A stretch of DNA of 64,000 nucleotides from JACKFB01 sp041389525. GTDB lineage: Bacteria; Myxococcota_A; UBA9042; PHBI01; JACKFB01. The notes beneath the pieces were generated by a model. It was not told the DNA's origin and did not search any database. It saw nothing but the letters and a program-made list of their open reading frames with translations. The stretch covers positions 1-64,000 of the forward strand of contig JAWKRR010000041.1 in assembly GCA_041389525.1 (NCBI GenBank). The letters are read 5' to 3'. Positions 17,401 to 25,983 of the stretch are shown here, piece by piece. Within the stretch, counting starts at the first letter, position 1; every line of letters starts with the position of its first letter. Made by a program: the position numbers and the translations under genes.

Positions 17401-20154
17401 GAGCTGACCTGGGGCTCCGTCCCCGGCGCCCTCGGCTATGCGATTTACGCGGTCGGGGACTCGCCATCCGACGCCTCCGACGGGCTCCTGACCCGCGCGC
17501 GGCTCATCCAGGGCAGCGCCGCCACCAGCGCGCTGGTCGAGGTCGCCGACGGGACGAACTGGTACCTCAGCGTGGCCGCGATCAGCACGCTCAATCAGCT
17601 TGGCGCGCCCTCCCAGGCGTTCCCCACGCAACCCGACACCAAGCTGCCGCCACGCCCGAGCACCCTGCTGCGCGCCTTCCCGACCGAGCACGGCACCATC
17701 CACGTGGACTGGCAGCGCGCGCCGGGGGCCACCAGCTACCGGCTGATGCGGCTGGCCGGCGCGGGCGGCCCTCCCGTCGAGGTCATTGAGACCGCCGGCC
17801 TCAGCCACGACGATTCGGGCCTCGCCCCGGGCCTCCACGGGTACACGATTGAGCCGCTCTCCAACGGCGGCGCGGCCTCCGGCGGCACGTCGGACACCCT
17901 GTACACCGTGGCGACGGCCGGACCGGCCGAGGCCCCGCAGAACCTGACCGCCATCGCCGGGAAGGGGTGTGTGACCGTCGCTTGGCAGCACGCCCTGGGC
18001 GCTTCGGGCTACGAAGTTCGCCGAAAATTCCCCGTCCTCGGCGAGGTCCCAATCGCCTACCTCGCCGCCGCCACCGAGAACATGATGACGGACTGCGACG
18101 TGGCCGACGGCGTGGCCTACGAGTACGACGTGCGGGCCTACACGAACTCCGTCTACTCGGGCCCCTCCAACGTGGCGCAAGCCACCCCCAACGCGGGTCT
18201 GCCCGACGCCCCGGCGATCACCGCCACCGCGGGCCGCGACGAGGTCGTGCTGCGCTGGACGCCCATCCCTGGCGCCACGTACAGGCTGATGGTGCGCTCC
18301 GACACGGCCCCCTGGGGCGACCTCGCCATGACGGACGAGGCCTACTTCCTCCATCCCGCCGTGGGGCCAGCCGCGCCCTACCAGTACGCCGTCCAGGCCA
18401 ACGTCTCCGGCGCCCTCAGCGCGTTCGCGTTCAGCGGCACGGTGACGCCCGCGGGTGACACCCTCCCCCCGGTGCCCGGCGGGCTCACCGCCCACGCCGG
18501 CCACGGCTGCGTCACCCTCGCCTTCGACCTGGTGGCCACCGCCGAGGGCTACGAGGTCATCGAGGTCGAGGGCGGCGTCCTCCCCACCTCCGGCAGCTAC
18601 TTCAGCGACGTGGGCGCCACGCGCTACACCCGCTGCGGGCTGGTCGACGGTGACGCCTACACGTTCCGCGTCCGCGCGTGGGACCAGGACACCGGCTACT
18701 CGGATTTCAGCGCGCCGGTGACGATCAGCCCGGTCGCGGCGCTGCCCGACTCGCCGCCGGTCGCCGCGGTCACGGTGGGCCACGGGATGGCCGAGCTGAG
18801 CTGGGAGTCGGCGGGCCCCGGCGTGCTCTACCACGTCTACCGGCGCACGCGGGACCGCGCCTGGGACGAGATCGGCGTCACCTCGGCGCTCCAGTTCGCC
18901 GACCCGCAGGCGGCCAGCGGCACCACCTACATCTACGCGATCCGATCGGAGACGCCCGCGGTCGGGCTCGGCGCCCTGTCCAACGCCGATCTCGCCGGAG
19001 CCACGAACGCCCTCGTGCACGACGCCTACCCCATCCCGCCGGCGGACCTGACGGCCGAACCGGGCAAGGGCTGCGTGACCATCGGCTGGTCGCCGGTGCC
19101 GGGCGCCACCGGCTACGAGATCTACCGCGCGGACGCGCTCTCCGGGCCCTTCGCGACGCTCAGCTACTTCGACGGTGGCTTCGCGCATCGCTACACCGAC
19201 TGCGGGCTGACCGACGGCATCACGCAGTTCTACAAGGTCCGCTCCTGGTCGTCGGCGCAGGCGAGCTACTCGGGCGCCTCCGCCGTCATCGAGGCGACGC
19301 CGGGGGCCAATCTGCCCACGTCGCCCGCGCCGACCCTGCTCGCCGGCAACGCCCAGGTCGACCTGACGTGGGCGGCGGCGGAGCCCCCGGGCACGGCGCT
19401 GTACGTGATCTTCCGGCGCACCCAGGCGACGCCCTGGCTCCAGGTCGGCGCCACGACGGACTCCTACTGGGCGGACCGCAGCGTCGCCAACGGGACAGGC
19501 TACATCTACGCGCTGCAAGCCGGAGCGCTGGGACAGTATGGCGCGCTGTCCGACGGCGCCCTCGCGGGCCTGCCCACCGCCATCCCGGACGCCGCGCTGC
19601 CGCCCGCGCCTGCCAACGTCACCGCGAACGCCGGCAGCGGGTGCGTCACCGTGCGTTGGGACGTGGTCGCGGGCGCCACCTACTACGCTATCGCCCGCGG
19701 CCTCGCCTCGGGCGGCCCCCTGAATCAAGCGTTCGAGATCGCGGGCGGCTTCAACAACGCCCACACCTTCTGCGACGTGCAGGACGGCACGCCCTACCGC
19801 TTCTTCGTGCAGGCCTACACGGAGGCCGGCTACTCCGCCCGCTCCACCGCCGCGCTGGCCACCCCGCTCGCGACGCTCCCCGCCTCCCCCGAGGGCGGCG
19901 CGGCGCTCCAAGGCGCAGGCGCCGGTGCGATCCAGCTCAGCTGGGCGGCCATCCCCGGCGTGCTGGGCTACCGCATCCTGCGCCGCACGGACGCGGCCGC
20001 GTGGTCGGTCGTCGCCCAGAGGCCCCAGAGCGCCAACCCCACGTGGCAAGACACCGGGCTGGCGAGCGGCACCATCTACTACTACGCGCTGCAGTCCTTC
20101 AGCGCGGCGGGGGTGAGCGCGCAGAGCCCGGAGGCCTCGCTCGCCGCGCCCTGA
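14473..20154 (+). CDS. Giant multi-FN3 surface lipoprotein
   Basis: A lipoprotein of up to 1893 residues. The signal (FVAALLLAAGC) is preceded by about 60 residues in this reading; a later start, for example GTG at 14596, is more likely and no Shine-Dalgarno settles it. Order (first-codon numbering): an N-terminal beta domain, an acidic spacer near 255-295, a domain to about 435, four Cys repeats of the type CGxxDGCGGTCxC (about 440-580), one FN3 domain, a Big_5/SbsA-type Ig domain (about 677-779, DTTAPLLVFTDPPGGAIGV...), then 12 further FN3 domains. The last eight FN3 domains alternate between a type with two cysteines (GKGCVTV ... DGxxY) and a type without, so they are four duplicated pairs. 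A long rod exposed on the cell surface is expected. Confidence 0.88.
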   Translation: MRMDSPVVSEADPMAMEVTPSSDLNHRTVAAPSGPPLDSRRVLGAHARGSDRRRRHLPASAAFVAALLLAAGCAPSQDPTIELTCTTVGGESLFSGGQQSRLDVGSSFRCRIVLTNLDDTTSLEAEPPLYEWAIASTDGGAVQPGPAVPIRDWVPGFGPIATEQVFTAQANGTVTIRMRQLATAPLLFRETRAGSSLVTLRIGPGNVPTGCLTDAECAGTCATRCAGKILAGSSCDIPTGECSCSCVDHETFSDPDPDAADPGGEELAELPDSSPEILPDTPDPDGIGPDADTVQPGCDVSGYVAVSQDFFTVPTAGFSRYEAFSGATPAARLRLEFKAGILSAPGEYHIAGNALDQSASTCTICAWLEVACGETACDVSYFGTGGTITVTELDLAAGTFVGTLTEATFQTVATATQEVISGGDVWCVDELELAADSSCAPVCSAACGVPDGCGGTCGCPAGQSCDELTHLCQACSPACDGTCGISDGCGGTCTCSGTDQCNQGTHLCEPCAPSCGAACSIPDGCGGTCQCDALDVCNAATKLCEACAPDCAAGTCGIDDLCGGTCGCGAGETCDTDSATCIAPPPAPTGLAATAGAGGVTLTWTASPGATSYTLYLGFAPGVTAQNGAAIPAATSPAFVGSLAPGLPARFVVTAQNAAGASGPSNEATATPLAEPDTTAPLLVFTDPPGGAIGVATTAAVRVGFSEPLAPATLAAGLTLGGQSGDIAGTVTQSGQVLTFTPTAPLSPATSYTLSVTTALQDLAGNALASGFSSQFTTRPAAPSGLELIEGHGAITLRWAAVAGAKGYAISRAESAAGPFTTIGGSTRPSFTDRAANNGTPYTYRVTAFTDAGESGASVLATGTASDLANPTPANPTTIPGNGEAVLLWDSVGPDATYSIYRAASDGGAFNLLATGLFSVTFRDAGLTNGTRYRYVVQARSTSPDSAWSEEAQVIPTQALLPAPTGLAATVGSGWVELTWGSVPGALGYAIYAVGDSPSDASDGLLTRARLIQGSAATSALVEVADGTNWYLSVAAISTLNQLGAPSQAFPTQPDTKLPPRPSTLLRAFPTEHGTIHVDWQRAPGATSYRLMRLAGAGGPPVEVIETAGLSHDDSGLAPGLHGYTIEPLSNGGAASGGTSDTLYTVATAGPAEAPQNLTAIAGKGCVTVAWQHALGASGYEVRRKFPVLGEVPIAYLAAATENMMTDCDVADGVAYEYDVRAYTNSVYSGPSNVAQATPNAGLPDAPAITATAGRDEVVLRWTPIPGATYRLMVRSDTAPWGDLAMTDEAYFLHPAVGPAAPYQYAVQANVSGALSAFAFSGTVTPAGDTLPPVPGGLTAHAGHGCVTLAFDLVATAEGYEVIEVEGGVLPTSGSYFSDVGATRYTRCGLVDGDAYTFRVRAWDQDTGYSDFSAPVTISPVAALPDSPPVAAVTVGHGMAELSWESAGPGVLYHVYRRTRDRAWDEIGVTSALQFADPQAASGTTYIYAIRSETPAVGLGALSNADLAGATNALVHDAYPIPPADLTAEPGKGCVTIGWSPVPGATGYEIYRADALSGPFATLSYFDGGFAHRYTDCGLTDGITQFYKVRSWSSAQASYSGASAVIEATPGANLPTSPAPTLLAGNAQVDLTWAAAEPPGTALYVIFRRTQATPWLQVGATTDSYWADRSVANGTGYIYALQAGALGQYGALSDGALAGLPTAIPDAALPPAPANVTANAGSGCVTVRWDVVAGATYYAIARGLASGGPLNQAFEIAGGFNNAHTFCDVQDGTPYRFFVQAYTEAGYSARSTAALATPLATLPASPEGGAALQGAGAGAIQLSWAAIPGVLGYRILRRTDAAAWSVVAQRPQSANPTWQDTGLASGTIYYYALQSFSAAGVSAQSPEASLAAP
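17929..20151 (+). repeat. Four tandem FN3-pair repeats
   Basis: Units begin near 17929, 18470, 19033 and 19600 (period about 540-570 bp). Each codes for one FN3 with a Cys in GxGCVT and a second Cys before DG (TDCDVADG, TRCGLVDG, TDCGLTDG, TFCDVQDG), followed by one FN3 without cysteines. Confidence 0.7.
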
Positions 20155-20229
20155 GCCGGTCGCCGGTCGCCGGTCCCGCGGAGCCCTCAGCCCGCGGCCG
20201 GCGGCCTCAAACCCCCAGGCGCCGCCTCG

Positions 20230-21022
20230 TTAGTCGCCGCCCTCGCCCGTGTTCGCCGTCAGCTCGTTCGCCGTCGCGCCGCGCATGTAGTCGCGGTTCA
20301 TCAGCTGAATCCACTTCGTCGAGATCTCTTTCGGGCAGGCCGCTTCGCACTCCAGCGTGTTCGAGCAGGCGCCGAACTCCTCGGCGTCCATCTGCGCGAC
20401 CATGCGGACGGCTCGGCGGTCCCGGCTCCGGCGCGCCCTGGGGAAGCAGCGCGTAGTGGGCGATCTTGGCGCTCGTGAAGAGCGACGCCGACGCGTTCTT
20501 GCACGCCGCCACGCACGCGCCGCAGCCGATGCAGGTCGCCGCGTCGAAGGCCGCCAGCGCTTGCTCGCGCCCCACCGGCATCGCGTTCGCGTCGGGCGCG
20601 TTGCCCACGTTCACCGAGTTGTAGCCGCCGGCCGCCTGGATGCGGTCGAAGGCGCGCCGGTCGACCATCAGGTCCTTGACCACCGGGAACGCCTTCGCGC
20701 GCCACGGCTCCAGCACCAGGGTCTGCCCGCTCTTGAACGTGCGCATGTGCAGCTGGCAGACCGTCGTGCCCTTCTTCGGCCCGTGCGCCTGCCCGTTGAT
20801 CATGAACCCGCAGGACCCGCAGATGCCCTCGCGGCAGTCGTGCTCGAAGGTGACGGGCTCTTTGCCCTCGCCGACCAGCCGCTCGTTGAGGATATCCAGC
20901 ATCTCGAGGAACGACGCCTCTTCGGGCACGCCGTCCATCTTGTGACGCTCGAGCTTCCCGGCGTCGGCAGGTCCGTTCTGGCGCCAGACTTCGAGCGTCA
21001 GGTCGAGCTTCTTGTCGCCCAT
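20230..21022 (-). CDS. sdhB: Succinate dehydrogenase iron-sulfur subunit, frameshifted
   Basis: Iron-sulfur subunit of succinate:quinone oxidoreductase, passing electrons from SdhA FAD to SdhC hemes. The N-terminal [2Fe-2S] ligands (CREGICGSCG ... C) and CIGCGACVAACK of the second cluster region are intact. The frame then breaks: after HYALLPQGAPE (residue 199) one extra G at 20424/20425 shifts reading, and the uncorrected frame runs on to 20207 with no further cluster motif. Removing that base restores RDRRAVRMVAQMD, the last ligands in CSNTLECEAACPKEIS, and a stop at 20230-20232, giving a normal 263-residue SdhB. The ATG at 21022 shares a base with the sdhA stop (TAATG), so the two are translationally coupled. 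Confidence 0.9.
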
Positions 21023-22935
21023 TACTTGTAGCTCCTCGTCGACGGCATCACGTACTCGAACACCAACGGCTCCTTGTGGAGCACCGGCTCCGAGTCCACT
21101 CCGGTGAACTCCCACGCGCTGGCGTGTTGCTGCGTCTCGTCCTCGCGCTGCGCCTCGCCGTCGGCCGACTGGTATTCCTCGCGGAAGTGCCCGCCGCACG
21201 ACTCGTTTCGCGTCAGCGCGTCGCGCGCCAAGAGCTCCGCGAACTCCATGAAGTCCGCGACCCGCAGCGCCTTCTCGAGCTCAGCGTTCGCCTCGCCCGG
21301 CTTGCCCACGACCCGCAAATCCTTCCAGAACTCCGCCCGCATCGCCTGCACGGTCGCGATGGTCTCTTTGAGCCCCGCCTCGGTGCGCGACATGCCGACC
21401 TTGTCGAGCATCAGCAGGCCAAGCTCGCGATGGAAGCTGTCGGGCGAGCGCTTGCCGCCGATGGCGAACATCTGCTCGATCCGCGCCTGCACCTGCGCCA
21501 CGGCCTGCTTGCACACGTCCGCGTCGGGGCTGAGCTTCGCCGGCTTCGCGGTCGCCAGGTAGTCGGGCACCGTGTACGGCGCCACGAAATACCCGTCCGC
21601 CAGCCCCTGCATCAGCGCGCTGGCGCCGAGGCGGTTGGAGCCGTGGTCGGAGAAGTTCGCCTCGCCCAGCACGAAGAGCCCGGGCAGGTTCGACATCAGG
21701 TTGTAGTCCACCCACAGCCCGCCCATCGTGTAGTGCGGCGCCGGGTAGATCTTCATCGGGACTTCGTAGGGGTTTTCGCCCGTGATGTTCGCGTACATGT
21801 CGAAGAGGTTGCCGTAGCGCCCCTCGATGCTGGCGCGCCCATCGGTCGCGATGGCGTCCCGGAAGTCCAGGTACACGGCCCGCCCGGTCGCGCCCACGCC
21901 GCGCCCCTCGTCGCACACGTACTTCGCGTTTCGCGAGGCCACGTCACGCGGGACCATGTTGCCGAAGGTCGGGTACTTGCGCTCCAGGTAGTAGTCGCGC
22001 TCGTCGTCGGGGATCTGATTGGCCGGCCGCTTGTCGCCCGCCTTCTTCGGCACCCACACGCGCCCCGAGTTACGCAAGCTCTCCGACATCAGCGTGAGCT
22101 TGGACTGCCAATCGCCGTGCTCGGGGATGCAGGTCGGGTGAATCTGCGTGTAGCAGGGGTTCGCGAAGTACGCGCCCCGCTTGTGCGCCCGCCACGTCGC
22201 CGTGACGTTCGACTTCATCGCGTTGGTCGACAGGTAGAAGACGTTCGAGTAGCCGCCGGTGCACATCAGCACCGCGTGGCCCGTGTGCGCCTCGAGCTTG
22301 CCGGTGAGCAGGTCGCGGCAGACGATTCCGCGCGCCTGACCGTTCTCGATGATGAGGTCCAGCATGTCGCGGTACGGGAAGAGCGTGACCTTCCCGAGAT
22401 CCACCTGCCGCATCAGGCCGGCGTAGGCGCCCAGCAGAAGCTGCTGCCCGGTCTGCCCGCGAGCGTAGAAGGTGCGCGACACCAGCACGCCGCCGAAGGT
22501 CCGGTTCGCCAGCGTCCCGCCGTACTCGCGCGCGAAGGGCACGCCCTGCGCGACCGACTGGTCGATGATGTTCGCCGAGACCTCAGCCAGCCGATACACG
22601 TTCGACTCACGCGCCCGGAAGTCGCCGCCCTTCACCGTGTCGTAGAAGAGCCGGTAGGTCGAGTCGCCGTCGTTCTGGTAGTTCTTCGCGGCGTTGATGC
22701 CGCCCTGGGCCGCCACGCTGTGCGCGCGCCGCGGGCTGTCGTGAAAGCAGAACGCCTTCACGTTGTAGCCCTGCTCGGCCAGGGTCGCCGCCGCCGAAGC
22801 GCCCGCCAGCCCCGTCCCGATGACGATGACGTCGAACTTCTTGCGGTTGATGGGCCCGATGAGCTTCATCGCGCCCTTGTGCCGGGTCCAGCGCGTCTCG
22901 ATCGGTCCGGTCGGGCAGCGGGAATCCAAGGTCAT
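21022..22935 (-). CDS. sdhA: Succinate dehydrogenase flavoprotein subunit
   Basis: The FAD-bearing catalytic subunit (succinate to fumarate, TCA cycle, membrane-bound complex II). FAD Rossmann motif VIVIGTGLAGASAAATLAEQ; covalent-FAD histidine in SPRRAHSVAAQGGINAA; substrate-site motifs PCYTQIHPTCIPEHG and HYTMGGLWVDYN; and GEANFSDHGSNRLGASALMQ. It belongs to the Bacteroidetes/Bacillus-type SdhA group. The start at 22935 (MTLDSRCPTGPIETRWTRHK) is chosen because this N-terminal extension matches the conserved MTKLDSKIPEGPLAEKW-like start of relatives; ATGs at 22950 and 22869 are alternatives. Length is 637 residues, normal. It is the middle gene of sdhCAB, 49 bp after sdhC. Confidence 0.95.
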   Translation of the reverse strand: MTLDSRCPTGPIETRWTRHKGAMKLIGPINRKKFDVIVIGTGLAGASAAATLAEQGYNVKAFCFHDSPRRAHSVAAQGGINAAKNYQNDGDSTYRLFYDTVKGGDFRARESNVYRLAEVSANIIDQSVAQGVPFAREYGGTLANRTFGGVLVSRTFYARGQTGQQLLLGAYAGLMRQVDLGKVTLFPYRDMLDLIIENGQARGIVCRDLLTGKLEAHTGHAVLMCTGGYSNVFYLSTNAMKSNVTATWRAHKRGAYFANPCYTQIHPTCIPEHGDWQSKLTLMSESLRNSGRVWVPKKAGDKRPANQIPDDERDYYLERKYPTFGNMVPRDVASRNAKYVCDEGRGVGATGRAVYLDFRDAIATDGRASIEGRYGNLFDMYANITGENPYEVPMKIYPAPHYTMGGLWVDYNLMSNLPGLFVLGEANFSDHGSNRLGASALMQGLADGYFVAPYTVPDYLATAKPAKLSPDADVCKQAVAQVQARIEQMFAIGGKRSPDSFHRELGLLMLDKVGMSRTEAGLKETIATVQAMRAEFWKDLRVVGKPGEANAELEKALRVADFMEFAELLARDALTRNESCGGHFREEYQSADGEAQREDETQQHASAWEFTGVDSEPVLHKEPLVFEYVMPSTRSYK

Positions 22936-22984
22936 CTCAAAAGCCCCCATGAGGATGGGTCGCGCGAAATCAGCGGCGGCAGAA

Positions 22985-23647
22985 TCAGCGAATGAACAGC
23001 GCCCACAGCGGAATCGCCGCGAAGCCGATCCCGATAACCACCGCGAGTGCCGTGCCGCCCTTCACGATGATGGGCGTCCACTTCGAGTGGTTCAGCCCGA
23101 AGGAACGGAACGCGCTCTGGATGCCGTGAGACAAGTGCCACGCGATGACCGAGACGCCGACGATGTAGATGCCGGCGCGCCACCAGACCGCGAGCTTGTC
23201 GCCGACGGCCGTCGCGATGCCGCCCACGGCCTCGGTCCCTTCGCGGTCCAGGCGGAAATCCCAGATGTGCAGCGCCAAGAAGAGCAGCACGATGACGCCG
23301 CTGATGGGCATCGTGCGGCTGGCCAGCACGCCCACCTTGTCGGTGCGCTTGGTGCCCGTCGACGCGTAGCGGCTGCCGCGCGACGCTTGGTTCTCGCGGG
23401 TCAGCTTGATGGTCAGGCCGATGTGGATGATGAGCATCGAGAAGAGCCCGATCTCGATCAACGGCAGGATCGGCAGCGAGTGCAGGAACGCCGCCCACTT
23501 GTTGAGCGCGGCCCCACCGTCGGGCGCCATCACCATCAGGTTCTCGAGCATGTGGAAGACGACGAAGAGAGCCAGCGCCAAGCCGGTCAGCGCGACGACG
23601 ACCTTCTGTCCGACCGTCGAGCCTAGGATTTTCCTGAGCCAGCCCAC
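22985..23647 (-). CDS. sdhC: Succinate dehydrogenase cytochrome b558 subunit
   Basis: The membrane anchor of type-B succinate:quinone oxidoreductase (cytochrome b558 family), 220 residues with five transmembrane helices. Histidines placed as heme ligands occur in FVVFHMLENL, LIIHIGLTIK, LALHIWDFR and WHLSHGIQSAF, the four-helix pattern of diheme SdhC. A single anchor and the gene order C-A-B fit the Bacillus/epsilon-type enzyme rather than the E. coli SdhCD type. The start is the GTG at 23647, with a perfect GGAGG eight bases upstream; the ATG further up (23743) would add 32 unlikely residues. First gene of the operon. Confidence 0.93.
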   Translation of the reverse strand: MGWLRKILGSTVGQKVVVALTGLALALFVVFHMLENLMVMAPDGGAALNKWAAFLHSLPILPLIEIGLFSMLIIHIGLTIKLTRENQASRGSRYASTGTKRTDKVGVLASRTMPISGVIVLLFLALHIWDFRLDREGTEAVGGIATAVGDKLAVWWRAGIYIVGVSVIAWHLSHGIQSAFRSFGLNHSKWTPIIVKGGTALAVVIGIGFAAIPLWALFIR

Positions 23648-23747
23648 GTTTCCTACCTCCCGAGCGTCCCCTGCCCGTCGTCGCCCGCGTGACCGTAGGC
23701 GACAATCGGTCCCTCTTGTCGCAGAGGATCGCCATTCCAGCAACTCC

Positions 23748-23771
23748 CAACCTTATATAACCAGGGGTTAT
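23748..23771. promoter_or_regulatory. AT-rich patch with small inverted repeat upstream of sdhC
   Basis: The only AT-rich stretch in this divergent gap (CCTTATATAACC) lies about 105 bp before the sdhC start. It overlaps the inverted repeat ATAACC-AGG-GGTTAT (23757-23771). It may be a -10 region or an operator for sdhCAB or for the divergent gene; no clear -35 is seen. Confidence 0.3.
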
Positions 23772-23830
23772 GCGGGCCTCAGCCGCTCGCTGGGTTGCGC
23801 GGTGGACGCTCACGGGGCCATGCTCGCGGC

Positions 23831-24631
23831 GTGTCAGTACGCCCCCGATGGTCGACGAAATCCGCGTGGCTGGCGGCCGCGGTGCTTGCCTGCGCGTTTG
23901 CGTGCGCCTGCGCCCCGGCGGCAGCTCCAGCGGCCCCGGCCGCCGCGGCCGCATCCGACGCCCCCGCCCGGCCAAAGGGGTCGGACGACACCGCGGCTTG
24001 GGCCGACTGCCTCACCGGGATCGAGGGCGGCACCCGCGCCGACGAGTGCGAGGCCTGGCGTCTGGGCCGCACCGAGGGCCGCATCGCCGGGCTGGCGGCG
24101 GGCGAGGCCGACGCGGAGCGCGCAACCCGTGACGGCTACAGGGCGAGGCGGACGGTGGCCCTCGGGCTGGCGATCGTCACGCTGCTGCTGGCCGGCGGCA
24201 TCGCGGGGGCGGCGATTCGGCGGCGGGTCGGCCGGCGCAAGAGCCCCGCGTACCCGGAGCTGGCGCTGGCGCGAATCCAGGCCGAGGCGGACGCGATTCG
24301 CAGCCTCGGCGAGGGCGGCGATGCGCTGGTGCAGCACGTGGTCGAGCGGGTCGAGGACGCGCTGGGGTCGCTGCTGGCGGCCGCGGACGGGCTGGGGCAG
24401 CGGGCGGGCAAGCTCGCGCCGCGGTCTGGCAGCGCGACGGTCCGCGCGCACCTGGACGGGCTGTGCGACGAGCTGGACCGGTGCCTGGCGCGCGCCGAGC
24501 GGCTGCACGTCCAGGTCACCGTCTGGCAGGAGCAATCCGCGGCCGCCGGGAGCGCCGAGGGCTCCATCGACAAGGCGATCGACGAGGCGATGACCGATCT
24601 GCAAGGCGCCATCAAGGAGATCGGGGCGTGA
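23831..24631 (+). CDS. Membrane protein, unknown (first of three-gene cassette)
   Basis: I do not recognise the family. From the GTG at 23831 the 266-residue product has a signal or anchor segment (SAWLAAAVLACAFACAC) whose cysteines could serve as lipobox, an Ala/Pro-rich stretch, a short acidic domain (WADCLTGIEGGTRADECEAWRLG), one transmembrane helix (VALGLAIVTLLLAGGIAGAAI, about residues 115-135) followed by basic residues, and a cytoplasmic helical domain probably forming a coiled coil. An earlier in-frame codon at 23795 is possible; no Shine-Dalgarno decides. The next gene has the same plan (lipoprotein signal, short external domain, TM, helical domain), so the two look like divergent relatives or partners. 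Confidence 0.68.
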   Translation: MSVRPRWSTKSAWLAAAVLACAFACACAPAAAPAAPAAAAASDAPARPKGSDDTAAWADCLTGIEGGTRADECEAWRLGRTEGRIAGLAAGEADAERATRDGYRARRTVALGLAIVTLLLAGGIAGAAIRRRVGRRKSPAYPELALARIQAEADAIRSLGEGGDALVQHVVERVEDALGSLLAAADGLGQRAGKLAPRSGSATVRAHLDGLCDELDRCLARAERLHVQVTVWQEQSAAAGSAEGSIDKAIDEAMTDLQGAIKEIGA

Positions 24632-24646
24632 GCGGGCGTGACCAGC

Positions 24647-24673
24647 GCGAGCCGATCTCGGGCGGGCGTCCCT
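24647..24673 (+). repeat. Dispersed GATCTCGGGC repeat, copy B
   Basis: Near-identical to 5016-5042 (first 17 bases identical). Here it fills the gap between two genes and ends three bases before the ATG at 24676, so it may also cover that gene's ribosome-binding region. Confidence 0.5.
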
Positions 24674-24675
24674 CG

Positions 24676-25983
24676 ATGCGCCGTTTTACCAGTCGGCACC
24701 TATCGAATCGAAGGCTCGCGGCCTTCGCGCTGGGCGCGCTGCTGGCGCTCGCCAGCGTGGCGGCCTGCTCTGGATCGTCGGACGGTCCGCCGTCGGAGCC
24801 CGTGGTCAGCGGCCCCGAGGTCGCGGCTGAGGCGCTGCGGCGGGTGCAGCTTGAGCGCCGGGTCAGCGCGCTGGACGAAGGCTGGCGGACCGCGTGGGCC
24901 GGCGGCTACGCCCGCGCGCTGGAGACGGCGGCGACCGAGTGGCCGGCGGCCTTTCGGCGCGACGTGGCGCGCGAGGTCCTCGTCTTCGGGGGCGCCGCGC
25001 TGGCGCTGGGCTTGCTGCTGGGCTTCACCGCGCTCGGAGCGCCGCGCCGCTCACCGCGGCCGCCGCTGACCCGGCCGGCCGCCCGCGCCATGGACGCGGC
25101 GGGGCGGGCGGTGAGCCGCGTCGGGCGGGGCCTCGGCGCCATCGCCCGCGGCGTCGCGGCCGAGGATCCGCTAGACACCGCCGAGCGCTTCGTGCGCGAC
25201 GCCACCCGAAACCTCGACGCCGTCGCGGCCAGCCTGGCGCGCACCGAGAAGAAGCTGGGCGCGGACGCGACGAAACCAGCGCGCGAGGCCGTGGCCGAGT
25301 GGCGCGCGCAGCTCGTGTCCTCGCGGCGCGAGGCCCGGCGGCTCGCCGGCCTCGGCGCGGACCGCCACGTCGAGGGCCTCGTCGCGCTGCTGGTCCCCGA
25401 CGCCGCAGCGGCCGAGCGCCTGCGCGTCGAGGTCCAGCGCGCCGAGTCGAGCGCTGTGGGACCGCGCGAATCCCACGTCGCCGCCTGTCTGAAAGCCATC
25501 AGCGAGCGCGAGCCCCTGCCCGCCCCCGACGGACCCCGCGAGGCGCCGGAGTGGGCGACGCCCAGCGCGCGCTTCGGCACCTTCGCGCTGGTAGTCGCCC
25601 TCCTCGCCGTGGCCGCCTGGGCCGCAGCCGGGGCCATCCCCGCGGTCTTCGCCCTCGCCGCGCTGGGTCTGGCGCTCGCGCTGCGAATCGCCGGCCGCGT
25701 CGCCGCCCGCCCCGGCCCGCGCCCCACCACAGCCCGTCGCGAGCCGCGCACCCGAGGCCTCGACGCCCGCCACCTGGCGACCGTGCTGACGGCCCTGGGA
25801 GCCGTCGCGTTCGTGGGCGCCCTGCTCAGCGCCAGCGCCAGCGAGAGCAGCGGCCTCGACCTCGGAGTCCCCCCGCCCCTGAGCCTCACGGTCCCCGAGG
25901 CGACGCCCGCCCCCCCCGAGAATCTCTTGCAGATCATTGGCCAATCGCCAGCGCCAGCGCCCCCGAAGCCGACCGCCAAATGA
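24676..25983 (+). CDS. Multi-spanning membrane protein, unknown (second of cassette)
   Basis: A 435-residue protein of unknown function. An N-terminal lipoprotein-like signal (LAAFALGALLALASVAAC), a short external domain rich in Glu/Arg/Ala, a transmembrane helix (VLVFGGAALALGLLLGFTALG, about residues 95-115), a cytoplasmic helical region (about 130-280) with conserved-looking AEDPLDTAERFVRDATRNLD, then hydrophobic helices at about 300-345 and 372-390, ending in a Pro-rich tail. Its stop overlaps the ATG of the next gene by four bases (ATGA), so the proteins are probably made together. Tail and helices suggest a scaffold or sensor in the inner membrane; this is inference. Confidence 0.7.
   Translation: MRRFTSRHLSNRRLAAFALGALLALASVAACSGSSDGPPSEPVVSGPEVAAEALRRVQLERRVSALDEGWRTAWAGGYARALETAATEWPAAFRRDVAREVLVFGGAALALGLLLGFTALGAPRRSPRPPLTRPAARAMDAAGRAVSRVGRGLGAIARGVAAEDPLDTAERFVRDATRNLDAVAASLARTEKKLGADATKPAREAVAEWRAQLVSSRREARRLAGLGADRHVEGLVALLVPDAAAAERLRVEVQRAESSAVGPRESHVAACLKAISEREPLPAPDGPREAPEWATPSARFGTFALVVALLAVAAWAAAGAIPAVFALAALGLALALRIAGRVAARPGPRPTTARREPRTRGLDARHLATVLTALGAVAFVGALLSASASESSGLDLGVPPPLSLTVPEATPAPPENLLQIIGQSPAPAPPKPTAK

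Noticed and set aside
16711..20049. 1112-codon open frame on the minus strand
   Set aside because: Antisense shadow of the FN3 repeats caused by GC-rich third positions; low-complexity product.
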